Origin: Letharia columbiana
Lineage: Eukaryota > Ascomycota > Lecanoromycetes > Lecanorales > Parmeliaceae
Length of the DNA: 64,000 nt
Direction: 5' to 3'
Assembly: GCF_014066305.1 (NCBI RefSeq)
Contig: NW_023501040.1
Span: 1,344,501 to 1,408,500 of the forward strand
The notes beneath the pieces are model-generated. The model searched no databases. It saw only the letters and a program-made list of their open reading frames with translations, and was not told where the DNA came from. The position numbers and the translations under genes are program-made. This document shows positions 22,511 to 35,010 of this stretch, one piece after another (within the stretch, counting starts at the first letter, position 1; each line of letters starts with the position of its first letter).

Positions 22511-25136
22511 ATAATAATAAGAAAGTATTTTACTCGATAGTCTTCTATAGTAAAAATCTTAATCTCGATTAAATATAATTATTAGATCTACAATAAGAAA
22601 CTATTAATAATTATTCGCTATCTTAGAATACTAGCGCTCTAAATTAAAATATATAAATATTCTTATTAAAATCTTTATCGATTATAAAGAACTTAATATA
22701 TTTTATTAAAAAAAAAATCTTAGTCGACGTTAGGCTCGATATTTAAATATATTATTAGAATTTAATATAAAGATTATTTATTAATTAAAATCTTAAAATA
22801 TTAAGATAAATATACTTATATAAATAGCTAAATATAAATTAATTAATTTCGAAAATAAACGATTATGTTAATAGTATTAAATAATTCTTATCTCTAATCG
22901 ATTAAAATTAAATAGCGAATATATCGATATATATATAATTAATAACTTTATTTATTATAAGATAGTAGAGACTAATAAGAAAGATAAGTATTATATAAAA
23001 ATTCTATAAGGCTATCGTCAAAAATAAGAATAAGTTTTAAGAAATTACTCTTAGTAAATACTTCGTATAAAAAGAGATACTTTATTATTAAGAATCGTTT
23101 ATAAATATTTAATAATATATATATCGATATTATTCGAGAGATATATAATTAATTATTCTACGAATATTTCGAGATAATATATACTTATAAGCTACTTAAA
23201 AGAAAATATTATTAGCGAGATATAAAGACTATTATAATTATCTACATTTAGAATTACTATATCTATTAAAGAGCTAAAACGTCTTGCGATTAAAAGTATA
23301 GTTTATTATAGTCTCTATTAATTTTATAAAAGCGATAATAAGATATATTAATCGACTTCGTTATAGACTTATCTATATTCGACAACTATAACGCTATTTA
23401 AATAGCGATTAATTAATTTATTAAGAAATATTACTACATAGTCTATTTCGATATTAATAAAGATATTATCGCTAAAAAGATAGTTAACTTATTACTTAAG
23501 AAAGTATTTTATTTATATAATTTATCGATCTTAATAATATTAAATTAAGGCTTTTAATTTATAGCTATTATATAAAAGTTTTTTTATAAAGAGATTAGAT
23601 ATTATAGTTAAGCTATTAATAGTCTTTTATTCTAAAATCGATAAATAAATTAAATAAGCGAATTAGAATATAAAGCGTTATCTTTAAATATATTATAATT
23701 ATATATAGAATAACTAAGATAAGATAACTATCTATTATCGAGTTCGTCGATAATAATACTATCTTATTAACTATTAATATTCTATCTTTTCTTATAAATA
23801 AGAGATTTTATTCTCAAATAACTTTTAGCTTAAATATTATCGACTATAAGATTATATATAAGCGTCTTAATATTACTTAAACGAAGAATATTATAAATTA
23901 TATAAAATAAGTTTTTAAGTATATTCGAAGTAATATAAATTACATTTAGAAGATTATAATTATATAAGTTAATAAGTATTAATAAAAGATTACTTTTTAA
24001 ATAAGACGATACGATCTTTCTAAATAGTAAGAATATTATCTTTAATCGCTCTTTCTCGTAAATTAGACTATAAGAGACTTAATTTATTTAAGATTATAGA
24101 TCTTATTAAAATCTCTTATTATCTAAAACTTTCGCTAAGTATAAGAATCTATACGATATCTTTTATCTTAATCTCTTAAGTCTCATAATAAATAATCTAT
24201 TATTAGAATAGATAAATTCTTTATTAAAATATATTACTATTAACAATTAAATCAAATAAGATTATTAAAGAAATACTTAACTTTAAATTAATCTATAATT
24301 ATCTTAAGTATAAAGTTAAATAGAAAGATCTCGATAATAATCTTATCTAATATAATGCGAACGACGATAAATTCGAAAATTATTAAGATCTAGTAAACGA
24401 CTTTTATAAATAATATCTCGAAGAGTCTTATCTATAAAGAGTTAACTTATAAAATAATAGAATCGAATACTTTATTTTTAGTTAAATTAAAATCGTTCGA
24501 TATCTTTATAATAGCCTTATTTTTTTTAAACTCGAGAATCGATTTCTTAGATCTATATTAATCTAGAATTATCTTATATATAATCTTTTTGTATAAGCCC
24601 CCCTTACTAATATAACTCTAAAGATCTTTTAAAGCTATATTAGTATATATATAAACTACGCTATCGTTATTATAAAATATAATCGATATTAACTAAATAA
24701 TATATTATAGAGAAGACTATATTAAAGTTATTTAATATTAAATTAGAGTTTTTAGCGTCTATAACTCGATTCGATTCGAGAGCCCTTAATTAATTACGTT
24801 ATATTATTTTATCGATATCTTATTCGCTTAAATATGAATTCGAAAATTACTATTATTTACCTCTACGCCTATAAATATCGATTTTCGTTATATTATATCG
24901 ATTTCCTCTCGACTAGACTCTCTATATACGCTTATACTCTAGACTAGCGACGTCGCTATAGCGTAAATATAAAGAGCTACTATCATCTCTTAATATCTCT
25001 TATAAAGAAAGATACGATACTAGAGATTCCCGAATACGATTATTTCTTTACTACTTTTATTATTTTTTAGACGTTAAGTATATATATATATTTATTTTTC
25101 TATCTTTTTACTTATTAATTATAAGATATAATTTAA

Positions 25137-25152
25137 CGAAGAGAAGGAATAG
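25137..25152 (+). other. Polypurine tract of the gypsy element
   Basis: The purine-rich string GAAGAGAAGGAATAG stands immediately before the inferred 3' LTR start at 25153. It is the expected plus-strand priming site and stands out in the surrounding T-rich sequence. Confidence 0.65.
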
Positions 25153-25320
25153 TATTATAAGCGTATTCTTAATATATCTCTTAGCTCTATAGCTAGCGAG
25201 CCTTAGCGAAGATATTCTCTATTATATTATATCTTCTTTTTATCTATATAATTCGATATCTTAGTTATCTTATTTAATATATCTATATTAATATTATATC
25301 TATATCGTTATAACTTTTTA
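25153..25320 (+). repeat. 3' LTR of the gypsy element, RIP-mutated
   Basis: Begins TATTATAAGCG where the unmutated solo LTR at 58497 begins TGTTACGAGCG. Further on, CTCTATAGCTAGCGAGCCTT here matches CCCTATGGCTAGCGGGCCTT there, and TCTATATAATTCGATA matches CCTACATAGTTCGGTA. Nearly all differences are C-to-T or G-to-A. The length without insertion is about 170 bases, equal to the solo LTR minus its nested MITE. The last 15 bases align poorly. Confidence 0.78.
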
Positions 25321-27849
25321 ATATTTACTTAAAATTAATAAAATTTTTATTTTAAAATATTATTAAATTAAGCTTTTTAATTTTTAAATTAATTAAATAT
25401 TAATTATATTATAATATAGAAAGATATATTAATTTAAAAATAAGTTTAAAAATCTCGAGTTTTAAAATTAATCTATATTTTCGAGAATTTTAAATTTTAA
25501 TTATCTTCGAAAATCTCGAGATTTAAATTTATTATAAATCTTATCTAATACGATTTAATAGAAATTAAACTTTTTTATATATATTATAATTAATAATATT
25601 CTTAATTTAATATATCTTCTTTATATTTAGAATAAATAAATATTTCTAATTTTTAAAAGAGTTAAGTCTTTTATAAATTTAATAAATATAATATTTCTTA
25701 GAAGATAAATTTAATAAGACTCGAAAATTTTAAAATATAATAAATTTTTCTCTAAATTCGAAATAGCTTTCTTAATATTTTCTAATTTAATTTTAAAATA
25801 ATTTTATAAATATTAATAAAAATCTTAAAGTTTATAAAACTTATTCTTTTTAATAAGAGAAAATATAATATTTAATAAATTATAAGAGATAAAATCTTTA
25901 AAAATTATATAATTAAAGTAAATAAAATATAGATTATAATATACTTTATATTATTTAATATCTTTATAATTAAAATAATAATTTAATAATATTTTAAGAG
26001 AATTTTATAAAGTTTAAATAATTGATAATTTAAAAATATTATATATATAAAAGAAGTTATTAATATATTTAAGCTTTAATTACTTCGAATATATTTAAAA
26101 TATAAATATTTTAAATATACTTATTTTTCGAAGTTTTCGAAAAAAATAATTTTTATCAAATTTTTATAAAATTCGAAGAATAATTCTATATATTAATTAT
26201 ATCTTTTTAAGATAATTATATATCTTTTTATATAATAATATTATTCTTTTTAATTTTAATAATAATAATGCTATTAATTAGATTAATAGTAATTTTATTA
26301 ATAATTTTAAATATTTTAAAAATTTTCTAAAGAAAGATATTAAAGTATTTATTAGTGTTATTAATTAAATTAATAATAACTTTATTAATAATTTTAAGTT
26401 TTTTAAAGATTTTCTAGAGAAAGAGATTAAAGTATTTATTAATATTATTAATTAAATTAATAATAGCTTTATCGATAATCTTCAGCTTTTTAAAAAAATT
26501 TTAAAAAAAATATTAAAATATTTATTAATATTATAATATTTTATATTTATAGCGAAAAATAATATCTATATTAATTACGATATTTATTTAAATTATATTA
26601 AAATATAAATATTTCGAATTAATTTAGAATTCGAGAATTTCGAAGAAAATAATTATTATTAAATTTTTATAAAATTTAAAGTAAGTCTATATATTAATTC
26701 TTAGACTTATCTTTAAGACTCTTTAATAAATTCTTTTTAAAATAATTATTAATATAATTATTCTAAAGCTAAATTAAATAATTAGTATTTAATAAATTAA
26801 AATAATTTAGATTAAATTATAAATCTTCTTAAGATTTAATTAATTTTTTTTAATATTTATTATAGATTTAAGAAGATAATCTTCGAGAAAATTAAATTAG
26901 TATTTATATTTAAAGTAAATTTAAAAAAAATAAATATATTAATAGATAAGTATAAAATTTAAAATAAGTCGATTTCTATAAATAATTAGTAAATTATATA
27001 TTCTTATTTATTTATAAAACTTTTATTTTTAAATTAAAATATTTAAGTTTTTAAGCTTTTTAAAATAACTTAAATCTATTTAATTATAATTTAATAATAA
27101 TATTTTATAAAATTAAAAAATTAATAAAATCTTGAAATATTTAAAGAAAAAATACTTTAAAAGAATTAAGTTTTAAAATTATAAATTATATTATTTAAAG
27201 TATATAATTATATAATAAAAATTCTTTATTCTCTAATTTATCTAATTATTATTTAAAATTTAATATCTAAAAAAAAGTTAATTTATAAAATATAAATTTA
27301 GAAAAGAATTAATAAATACGAATTTAACGATTTTTATAATATATTAAATATTTATAGAATTTATAACTATAAAAAGCTTTTCTAAATAATAAATTAATAA
27401 TATTAAAAATAAAAAAAAAGAATATATTAATTTTTATTTAGTCTTAATAGAATTATTCTAAATTTAATTTTATAGATTTTTTAAATTTTAGAAACTTAGA
27501 TTAAAATTTTTAAGAAATTTAAATTTATAAGTTTATAATAATAAAAATCTAAATAAATTATTTTATAAGCCTCTTTTTATTAAATTAATTTATATTTTTA
27601 TTTAGATTTAAAATTAATATCTTTAATAAAATCTAACTTTATTAATTTTTTATAAGAATAAAAAAATATAGCTTCTCTTCGAAGAATAAATTTATCTTTA
27701 ATATTTTTAATATAATTAAGAATATTTATAAATTTCTCGAGAGAATAAATTAAATTATTCTTTTTTAAATTTTTTAATATTATTATAAATTTTTTTAAAT
27801 TCTTTATTTAAGTAAGAGTATTTCGAAAATTCGTAGATAGATTAAATTT
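25321..27849. other. RIP-degraded DNA, no recognisable element
   Basis: Uniformly AT-rich, stops in all frames. Apart from the 89/90-bp tandem repeat listed separately I see nothing that can be named. Confidence 0.4.
26268..26540 (+). repeat. Tandem repeat, unit about 89-90 bp, three copies
   Basis: The phrase TATTAATTAAATTAATA with its following AAGTATTTATTAATATTATT recurs at about 26270, 26359 and 26448. The unit length is close to a multiple of three, so it may be the relic of a repetitive coding segment. Confidence 0.65.
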
Positions 27850-28020
27850 ATCTTTATTATTTTTTTAAATTTTCGAAGTTATAATTAAATCTTTTAAATC
27901 TTTCGAGATTATATTAAGATTTTTTAAGTTTTTTAAAATTATAATAGAGTTTCTTAAATCTTTTAAAATTATATTTAAATATTTTAAATCTTTTAAAATT
28001 AGATTTAAGTTCTTTAAATA
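27850..28020 (+). repeat. 30-bp repeat array, left part
   Basis: Five or six consecutive 30-base units of the type TTAAAATTATATTTAAATAT followed by TTTAAATCTT. The same units resume at about 29575, on the far side of an inserted element. Confidence 0.75.
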
Positions 28021-28279
28021 TATTATAATTTCAATCGATATTTCTTCTTTAGACTTACGCTAGACTCTATTCGAGCTAGCTTCTTAGCGACTTAGCACTC
28101 TAATAACTTCGATATATATATTACTTAATAATCTTTATAGTTAATATTTCATTTATATAATATCACTAATATTATTATTCGATATATAGTTTATTCTCTG
28201 ATATAATATTAACTATCCAATATAGCCGTGAGCTAAACTATTATTGCCTGCCTGCTCCTACCTGTTTACCTACCCTACC

Positions 28280-28600
28280 CTGCGGAGATCTCTCGAATAT
28301 CGACTACTCAATCGCCTTGTTGTGGAGGAGATATCCGGACGATTCCCTGTCTGCCTACCTGCCTGCCTGCCTGCCTGCCCTGCCTCTGCGGGGATCTCTC
28401 GAATATCGACTACTCAATCGCCTTGTTGTGGAGGAGATATCCGGACGATTCCCTGCCTGCCTACCTGCCTACCTGCCTGCCTACCCTGCCTCTACGGGGA
28501 TCTCTCGAATATCGATTACTCAATCGCCTTGTTGTGGAGGAGATATTCGGACAATTCCCTGCCTGCCTGCCTACCCTACCTCTGCGGGGAGATATTTCGA
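28280..28600 (+). repeat. 106-bp minisatellite with CCTG microsatellite
   Basis: Three units start with ATCTCTCGAATATCGA at 28288, 28394 and 28500, followed by a degenerate fourth. Each unit ends in a variable run of CCTG/CCTA tetramers. Long open frames across it are produced by the repeat and I do not take them for genes. Confidence 0.85.
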
Positions 28601-28938
28601 CTATCTCTCGCTTGCCTTACCTGTTACCTGCCTATATCAGTAGAGAGATTTCCACCTAATCCGTTATAAACTCGAATCAAGAAGAAACCCGTCCTAAATC
28701 GTTATTAACGATTTAGCATTATCAGGCCCAGATTCGTAACCTTAACACTACTATTTAGAATCTCAACACAACCGTAACACGACTTCGAGAGTCACGGGAC
28801 CTTTATCGTTTCAATGTAAAGACTCTCACTGCTACGAACACGGAATTGTAGGCCAAAATTTAGGCCTTAACTATCAAAGAAGAAACGGTCACTTCAGCAG
28901 AGCCTCTGGATTCCGATGTGAATGAACAACCATTCCGC

Positions 28939-28956
28939 CTAGCCGCATGCGGCTAG
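28939..28956. repeat. Perfect 18-bp palindrome
   Basis: CTAGCCGCATGCGGCTAG is its own reverse complement and lies in the unmutated island. The half CTAGCCGCAT also occurs in both inverted repeats of the element at 57822-58417. Confidence 0.7.
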
Positions 28957-29569
28957 CGTATTCAAATTAGTTTCGATTCGGCAAATCATCGGACTTTGCG
29001 TTTTTGAACGAATTGGCCTCATTCGATTTCGATTTTTTTTCGCTTTTTTCGGCAATGCGCCAAAACCACGAATCCACCACACCACCTCTTAGCACCCTAT
29101 ATTATTACTTCAAGCACCTTCCCGGGCTATTACCCCACATTAATACCCCTATTATCTATATTCGTAGGCCTACTATATAAGATTTAGCTTAATATCACGA
29201 TCGAATACTAAGAGTGTCTACGAGAAAAAGTTTAAAGTTATTATTTTAGAGGATAGTAAATATACTTTAGATTATAAAGGCTAGTGCACTATAGATTATA
29301 ACGATCGTCTCGCTATTATTATCTCGTCGTCGTTATAATTTAGACTATAGAGATATAGCTATTTAAGAGAGAGAGTAATATTATAATTTTAATCGATATT
29401 TCTTCTTTAAACTTACGCTAGACTTTATTCGAACTAGCTTCTTAGCGACTTAGTACTCTAATAACTTCGATATATATATTACTTAGTAACCTTTATAGTT
29501 AATATTTTATTTATATAATATTACTAATATTATTATTCGATATATAATTTATTCTCTAATAAAATACTT

Positions 29570-30560
29570 TAAAACTATATTATTATTTCTTAAATAATTT
29601 AAGACTATATTAGAATTTTTTAAATCTTTTAAAGTTATATTTAGATATTTTAAGTCTTTTAAAATAATATTTAAATTCTAATTTATTAAATTTTTCGAGA
29701 TCTTATTTTTATCTTTTTTTATTTTTATAGCTTTTAAAGCTTTTAAAGCTTTTAAAACTTTTAAAATTATATTTATATTCTTTAAAACTTTTAAAATTTT
29801 ATTTATATTTTTTAAAACTTTCGAAGAATTATTTATATTTTTTAAAACTTTTAAAAAATTACTTAAATTCTTCGAAGCTTTTAAAATCTTATTTATATTT
29901 TTAAAACTTTCGAAAAATCGTCTATATTTTTTAAAACTTTTAAAAAATTATTTAAATTCTTTAAAGCTTTTAAAGTCTTATTTATATTTTTTAAAACTTT
30001 CGAAAAATCGCTTATATTTTTTAAAATCTTCGAAAAATTATTTAAATTCTTTAAAACTTTTAAAATCTTATTCGTATTTTTTAAAACTTTTAAAGAATTA
30101 TTTATATTTTTTAAAATCTTTAAAAAATTATCTAAATCCTTCGAAACTTTTAAAACTTTATTTATATTCTTTAAAATTTTCGAAAAATTATTTATATTCT
30201 TTAAAATCTTTAAAAAATTATTTAAATTTTTCGAAATTTTTAAAATTTTATTTATATTTTTTAAAACTTTCGAAGAATTATCTATATCTTTTAAAATCTT
30301 TAAAAAATTATTTAAATTCTTTAAAACTTTTAAAATTTTATTTATATTCTTCGAAGCTTTTAAAGAATTATTTATATTTTTTAAAATTTTTAAAAAATTA
30401 TCTAAATTCTCTAAAACTTTTAAAGTTTTATTTATATTTTTTAAAGCTTTTAAAAAATTATTTATATCTTTTAAAATTTTTAAAAATTTATTTATATTCT
30501 TTAAAACTTTTAAAAACTTATCTTTATTTTTTAAAATTTTTATATTTAATTTTATATTTT
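29570..30560 (+). repeat. 30-bp repeat array, right part
   Basis: About thirty consecutive units of TATTTATATTTTTTAAAACT plus TTTAAAAAAT with small variations, in places with a 90-base higher order (units alternating between TTTATATTTTTT and TTTAAATTCTTT). The unit length of 30 would encode a ten-residue repeat, so it may descend from a repetitive coding sequence. Confidence 0.85.
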
Positions 30561-32611
30561 TTATAATTTTTAAAATTAGTTTCTAATTTAAAGAATATAA
30601 CTAGATTTTTACTTTTTAAATCTTTTAAAAATCTTAAAAATATATTTCTAAAAGTAATTTTATTTAGAATCTTTAATACTTCGATATCTAGTTTTATTAA
30701 AATTTTATTTTCTTAAGCTTTTAAAGAAGATTTTTTTAAAATTAAAATATTTATAATATTCTTAGAATTTAAAATTAATAAATTTAAGTTTTTTAAGATT
30801 TCTAATAAATTCGAAATTTTTAAAACTTTTAAAGAGTTAATAGAATTTAAAATTAATTTTAATATTTTTAATTTAGAATTTTTTAAAATTAAATTCTTCG
30901 TAGTAGTTAATTTAAATCTATAAAAAATTTAAATATTAATAATATATTTTTAATATAAATAAAATTATAGAAGTATTTATCGCTTAAAAGATATTATAAA
31001 TAAAAGTTATAAGAGATTTAAAATATATAAAATTTTTAAAAAAATTAAAGAGTAAAAGAAGAAGTATAAGAAATTATAATATTTTAGAAATTTTAAATTA
31101 AGATTTCGCTTTTTTAAAAGCTTACTTCTTTAAAATTAATATAAAATTAAAATTTATAAATAAAATTTATTAACTATAATAATAGTTTTAAAAAATTTAA
31201 TATTTTTAAATAATAAAGAAAATCTTAAAATTTTTAAAGAATATATTTTTTAACTCGAAATCTTTAAAGAATATATTTTTTAACTCGAAATTTTCGATAA
31301 ATTATTTAAATTATTAAATTTAATTTTATAAATATTTAAAAATAAAGAACTTAAATATTTAAAGATAAAGATTTATTTATTTTATTAAAAATACTTTTTT
31401 ATATAAATTTAAATAATTAAATAATTATTATTTTAATAAAATTTATAATTATTTTTTAATTAAAATTATTAAATAAATAAATAAATAAATATTAATAAAT
31501 AAATATTAATAAATAAATATTAATAAATAAATATAAAAAATATTATAAAGAAATTAAATAATAATAAAATTATTATTATTAAGAATATAATTTAATTTTT
31601 TAAAATTTTATATTATATTAATTATTTACTTAATTAATTATTTAATTAATTATTTAACTTAATATTTTATAAAAAAAAAAAAAATTATAATAAATAAATA
31701 TATAAATATTATAAAGAAATTAAATAATAATAAAATTATTATTATTAAAAATATAATATAATTTTTTAAGATTTTATATTATATTAATTATTTATTTAAT
31801 TAATTACTTAATTAATTATTTAATTTAATACTTTATAAAAAAAAATATAAAAAAATATTATAAATAAATATAAAAAATATTATAAAGAATATTATAAAGA
31901 AATTAAATAATAATAAAATTACTATTATTAAAAATATAATTTAATTTTTTAAAATCTTATATTATATAATTTTTATAATTTTATATTAAATTATTATTTA
32001 ATAAATAAAGAATATTATTATAATTTAATTTATTATTTATTATTATTATAATAATATTATAAAAAAAAATTTATTATAATAATTATAATTAATTAGATTT
32101 TTATAAAAAAATATTAAATAATATATATTTAAATAAATTAAAATTATTTAATATTTTACTCTAATAATTATTTTATTATTTAAAAAATTTTATTATAATA
32201 AAAAATAATAAAAAATTTATATTATAAATTAATATATTATTTTTATTTCTTTTTAATATTTTAATATTTTTTATTATAAAAATATAATCTTTTATTAATA
32301 ATTTAATTAAAAAAATTAATTTTAAAAATATTTATATTTAATAATTAATTATTTTTATTTTTATTTAAATATTTATTTATAAAATCTTTATAAAATCTTA
32401 TAAAGTTAGTTATAAAGTTTTTATAAAAATTATTTTTAATAATATCTTTCTCTTTAAAGAGTTTATTTTTAAATTTTAAAAATAATATAAAAATTATAAT
32501 ATTCTAAAAACTTTTTTTTAAAAAATCTATAATTTTAAAAATAATATATCTTATATTTTAAGATTTACTTTTTTAAAATTTTTTAAAAATTTATTTATAT
32601 TATAAATATTA
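30561..32611. other. AT-rich DNA with dispersed short tandem units
   Basis: No gene. Between 31480 and 32050 a block of AATAATAATAAAATTATTATTATT-like composition, starting from AAGAAATTAAATAATAATAA, occurs three times (near 31546, 31715 and 31897); the same block recurs at 38.7-39.5 kb. Confidence 0.5.
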
Positions 32612-32990
32612 GAGAATAAATTATATATTAAATAATAATATTAATAATATTATATAAATAAAATATTAATTATAAAGATTATTAAGTAATATATATATTA
32701 AAATTATTAAAATATTAAGTTATTAAAAAATTAATCTAAATAAAATCTAATATAAATTTAAAAAAATAAAAATAAATTAAAATTATAATATTATCTTTTT
32801 TTTAAATAATTATATTTTTATAATTTAAATTATAGTAATAGCGAGATAATAATAATAAAATAATTATTATAATTTATAATATATTAATCTTTATAATTTA
32901 AAATATATTTATTATTCTCTAAAATAATAATTTTAAACTTTTTTTATAGATATTTTTAATATTTAATTATAATATTAAATTAAATTTTAT
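32612..32990 (-). repeat. Inverted, more heavily mutated copy of the 29.2-29.57 kb sequence
   Basis: Reading the minus strand gives the right terminal repeat of the 1.5-kb element and the 170 bases before it, with further C-to-T and G-to-A changes; landmarks such as TATTAGAGAATAAATTATAT (plus strand) are kept. A shorter third copy is at 36895-37060. Confidence 0.72.
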
Positions 32991-33059
32991 ATAATAGATT
33001 TATAAATATAAATAATAGAGATATTAATATAGAATAATAGCTCGAAAAAACATTTAAAA

Positions 33060-33500
33060 TAATAATTAGTATATATAAAAGAATAAGATAGAACTAAATT
33101 AGAAAATCTTGAATTTATATATATAGCTAATTATAAATTTATTAGATCTACGCTTTTTAGTTAGATATCGCGAGTAAATAAATTAGCGTTCGTAACTATT
33201 AAAAATCTATAAAAATCTATATATAGAAGTCTTATACTCTAAAATAATTAGCTCTCTAAGAATACTATTACTTTATAATTTCGTAAATTATAAAGCTCGC
33301 TTTACGCTTTCTAACGCTATAAAAATAATAAAGTTTAATCTACTATTAATAAATTAAATAGATATTTAAATATAATAATTACATTAAACGCGTTCGGGAT
33401 CGAATAATAATTCTTCTACCTGTTTATTTATATAACTATTATTCTTTTATCACTCTATCAATTCTATTAATTCCACTAAAATGAATACAATCGTCCTCGG
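33060..33500 (+). repeat. Direct repeat of about 440 bp, least mutated copy
   Basis: This copy leads into the unmutated island and its right end still contains CGCGTTCGGGATCGAATAAT. The same sequence, with most C and G replaced, is at 37735-38170, and its end part again at about 38425-38560. It may be an LTR or the 5' region of a retroelement; the class is not determined. Confidence 0.7.
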
Positions 33501-33798
33501 TACCCCTCGCGGAAACGTTACTAAACGCTTCAGGCACGTACACCCCTTTTACCCGCCTCTTAGAGCCCCTATTAACGCGAATCCGCTATTGCTAACAATC
33601 GAGGCCGCAAGCGAGCCCAACAGCTACCTACTACTACTTATAAACGCGTTAAAAGGCCCTCAAAAAGAGCCCGAACGGATTCACAGCCATCGTCTTCCCC
33701 TACATACTCCTCCCAAGCCAGCAATACTCGACCAGCCGCTTAGTCAACAGTACCTACCCTATCAGCTCAGTCATCCACTCAGTCAGCCACTTAGCTAG
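33481..33798 (+). CDS. Short open frame at the start of the unmutated island
   Basis: 105 codons beginning MNTIVLGTPRGNVTKRF, directly after the 440-bp repeat, in DNA of normal composition. It is not recognised, has no signal peptide or domain, and becomes rich in Q/L/S/P towards its end because of CTCAGTCAGCCA-type repeats. It may be the beginning of a gag-like protein of the element whose leader is the 440-bp repeat; its expression is doubtful. Confidence 0.3.
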   Translation: MNTIVLGTPRGNVTKRFRHVHPFYPPLRAPINANPLLLTIEAASEPNSYLLLLINALKGPQKEPERIHSHRLPLHTPPKPAILDQPLSQQYLPYQLSHPLSQPLS

Positions 33799-33838
33799 CC
33801 ACTCAGTCTGATACTCTATAAGAGGAGGAGCAAGAGAA

Positions 33839-34525
33839 GGAACTACAACAGGTAAATGCGGAGAATACTGCGGAGAAACCAAGCGGCAACAAGGCCCCCA
33901 GCACCAAGAACACGGCTCAGCTCTCCAAGATCCCACGTCATATGCTCTCCACGGTTCCACATCAAATCATCACTCAGCAAGCGGAGAACACCACTGCAAC
34001 TTAGCCTATCATCCCTACTACATTAAGAAGTAAGAGGAGGAACTACAACAGGCAAATGCGGAGAACACTGCGGAGAAACCAAGCGGCAACAAGGCCCCCA
34101 GCACCAAGAACACGGCTCAGCTCTCCAAGATCCCACGTCATATGCTCTCCACGGTTCCACATCAAATCATCACTCAGCAAGCGGAGAACACCACTGCAAC
34201 TTAGCCTATCATCCCCACTGCATTAAGGAGTAAGAGGAGGAACTACAACAGGCAAATGCGGAGATTACTACGGAGAACACTGCGGAGAACACTGCGGAGA
34301 ACACTACGAAGAACACTGCGGAGAACACTGCGGAGAACACTGCGGAAAACACTGCGGAGAACACTGCGGAGAAACCAAGCGGCAACAAGGCCACCATCGT
34401 CAAGAACACGGCTCAGCTCTCCAAGATCCCACGTCATATGCTCTCCACGGTTCCACATCAAATCATCACTCAGCAAGCGGAGAACACCACTACAACTTGG
34501 CCTGTCATCCCTACTGCATTAATAT
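33839..34525 (+). repeat. Three tandem 200-bp units of a gag-like sequence, with a 12-bp array in the third
   Basis: Units begin at 33839, 34039 and 34239 with GGAACTACAACAGG, spaced by exactly 200 bases and almost identical. In one frame they read ELQQ, NAENTAEKPSGNKAPSTKNT, AQLSKIPRHMLSTV and so on, interrupted by a TAG once per unit. In the third unit the AENT codons are expanded to a run of 12-bp repeats (GCGGAGAACACT, ten units, 34257-34376). The products of other frames are artefacts of the repeat. The segment is not RIP-mutated. Confidence 0.85.
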
Positions 34526-34689
34526 AATACATCACTGCAATAACGTTACAAGAGGAGGATCTACTATCACAGTCAATTGGGCCTCTATAGGAGAAACATC
34601 GGACGATACATATTTAAACGAATTGAAACCGTTCGATGTCTATAACTATTTCATTATTCGAAAGATTTCACTGCGATAGGAGATATTAT

Positions 34690-35010
34690 AGAATTCACAC
34701 CACTAATTAACACGTTATCTTTATTTCTTTTCGATATTTTAATACTTCTTACTATAAGAATATAATCTTTCTCTATTTTTTATAGATAATTATTACGAAT
34801 TAATTCTTTATACTCGATAGCGCGTCTCTCTTCGTATATATATATCTATATATTATATAGATTAAATTAATTTTATAATAGTAAAAGTAGATTAAAAACG
34901 TATAGTAAGCGATTAGAGTTCGATTTAACTTAGAACTAAAGCTAGAATTCAATTTAACTTAGAAAAATTTAACTTTATAAATTTAATTTATAGATCTTTA
35001 CTTATATAAA
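34690..35010 (+). repeat. Direct repeat, copy 1 (second copy at 39640-40010)
   Basis: Contains TTTAATACTTCTTA, CTATAAGAATATAATCTTTC and TTTAACTTTATAAATTTAAT, all of which recur in order at 39640-40010 and partly at 40100-40440. This copy keeps more CG dinucleotides (CGATAGCGCGTC); the others are more mutated. It may be a terminal repeat of the element that begins near 33060. Confidence 0.65.

Larger units (their letters stand above)
18700..25320 (+). mobile_element. Ty3/gypsy LTR retrotransposon, destroyed by RIP
   Basis: Plus-strand remnant read through many stops. In order: a gag-like segment near 18950-19000; reverse transcriptase from about 20850, where KKYLNKYLKKGFI, YINYRKLNAI (20938) and LDIIAAFNKL (21045) are legible; the YLDD box near 21235 now reads YLDN, as expected from one G-to-A change; RNase H near 22530 (FYSKNLN); integrase core near 23360 (VIDLSIFDNYNA in shifted frames); a polypurine tract and a 3' LTR at 25137-25320. 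The domain order RT, RNase H, integrase identifies Ty3/gypsy. No 5' LTR located. All coding capacity is lost. Confidence 0.85.
28021..29566 (+). mobile_element. 1.5-kb element with direct terminal repeats inserted in the 30-bp array
   Basis: Direct repeats of about 185 bases bound it: 28021-28207 and 29379-29566, both containing ATCGATATTTCTTCTTT and CTAGCTTCTTAGCGACTTAG. They differ by C/T and G/A changes only, as far as I compared. The internal 28210-29170 part is not RIP-mutated and includes a minisatellite and a coiled-coil-like reading frame (VTRLRESRDLYRFNVKTLTA) closed by TAG codons where CAG would be expected. The size and structure suit a small non-autonomous LTR element. A reverse-orientation relative of its right end lies at 32612-32990. 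Confidence 0.68.

Noticed and set aside
24760..24800. CGATTCGATTCGAGAG resembling a tRNA T-arm
   Set aside because: No matching acceptor, D or anticodon arm around it; it belongs to the gypsy element.
28244..28669. Long open frames across the CCTG region
   Set aside because: All three forward frames are open because of the 106-bp repeat and CCTG runs; the translations are repeat artefacts.
34209..34522. Arg/Leu- and Val/Phe-repeat proteins on both strands
   Set aside because: They are translations of the 12-bp array in frames other than the AENT frame.
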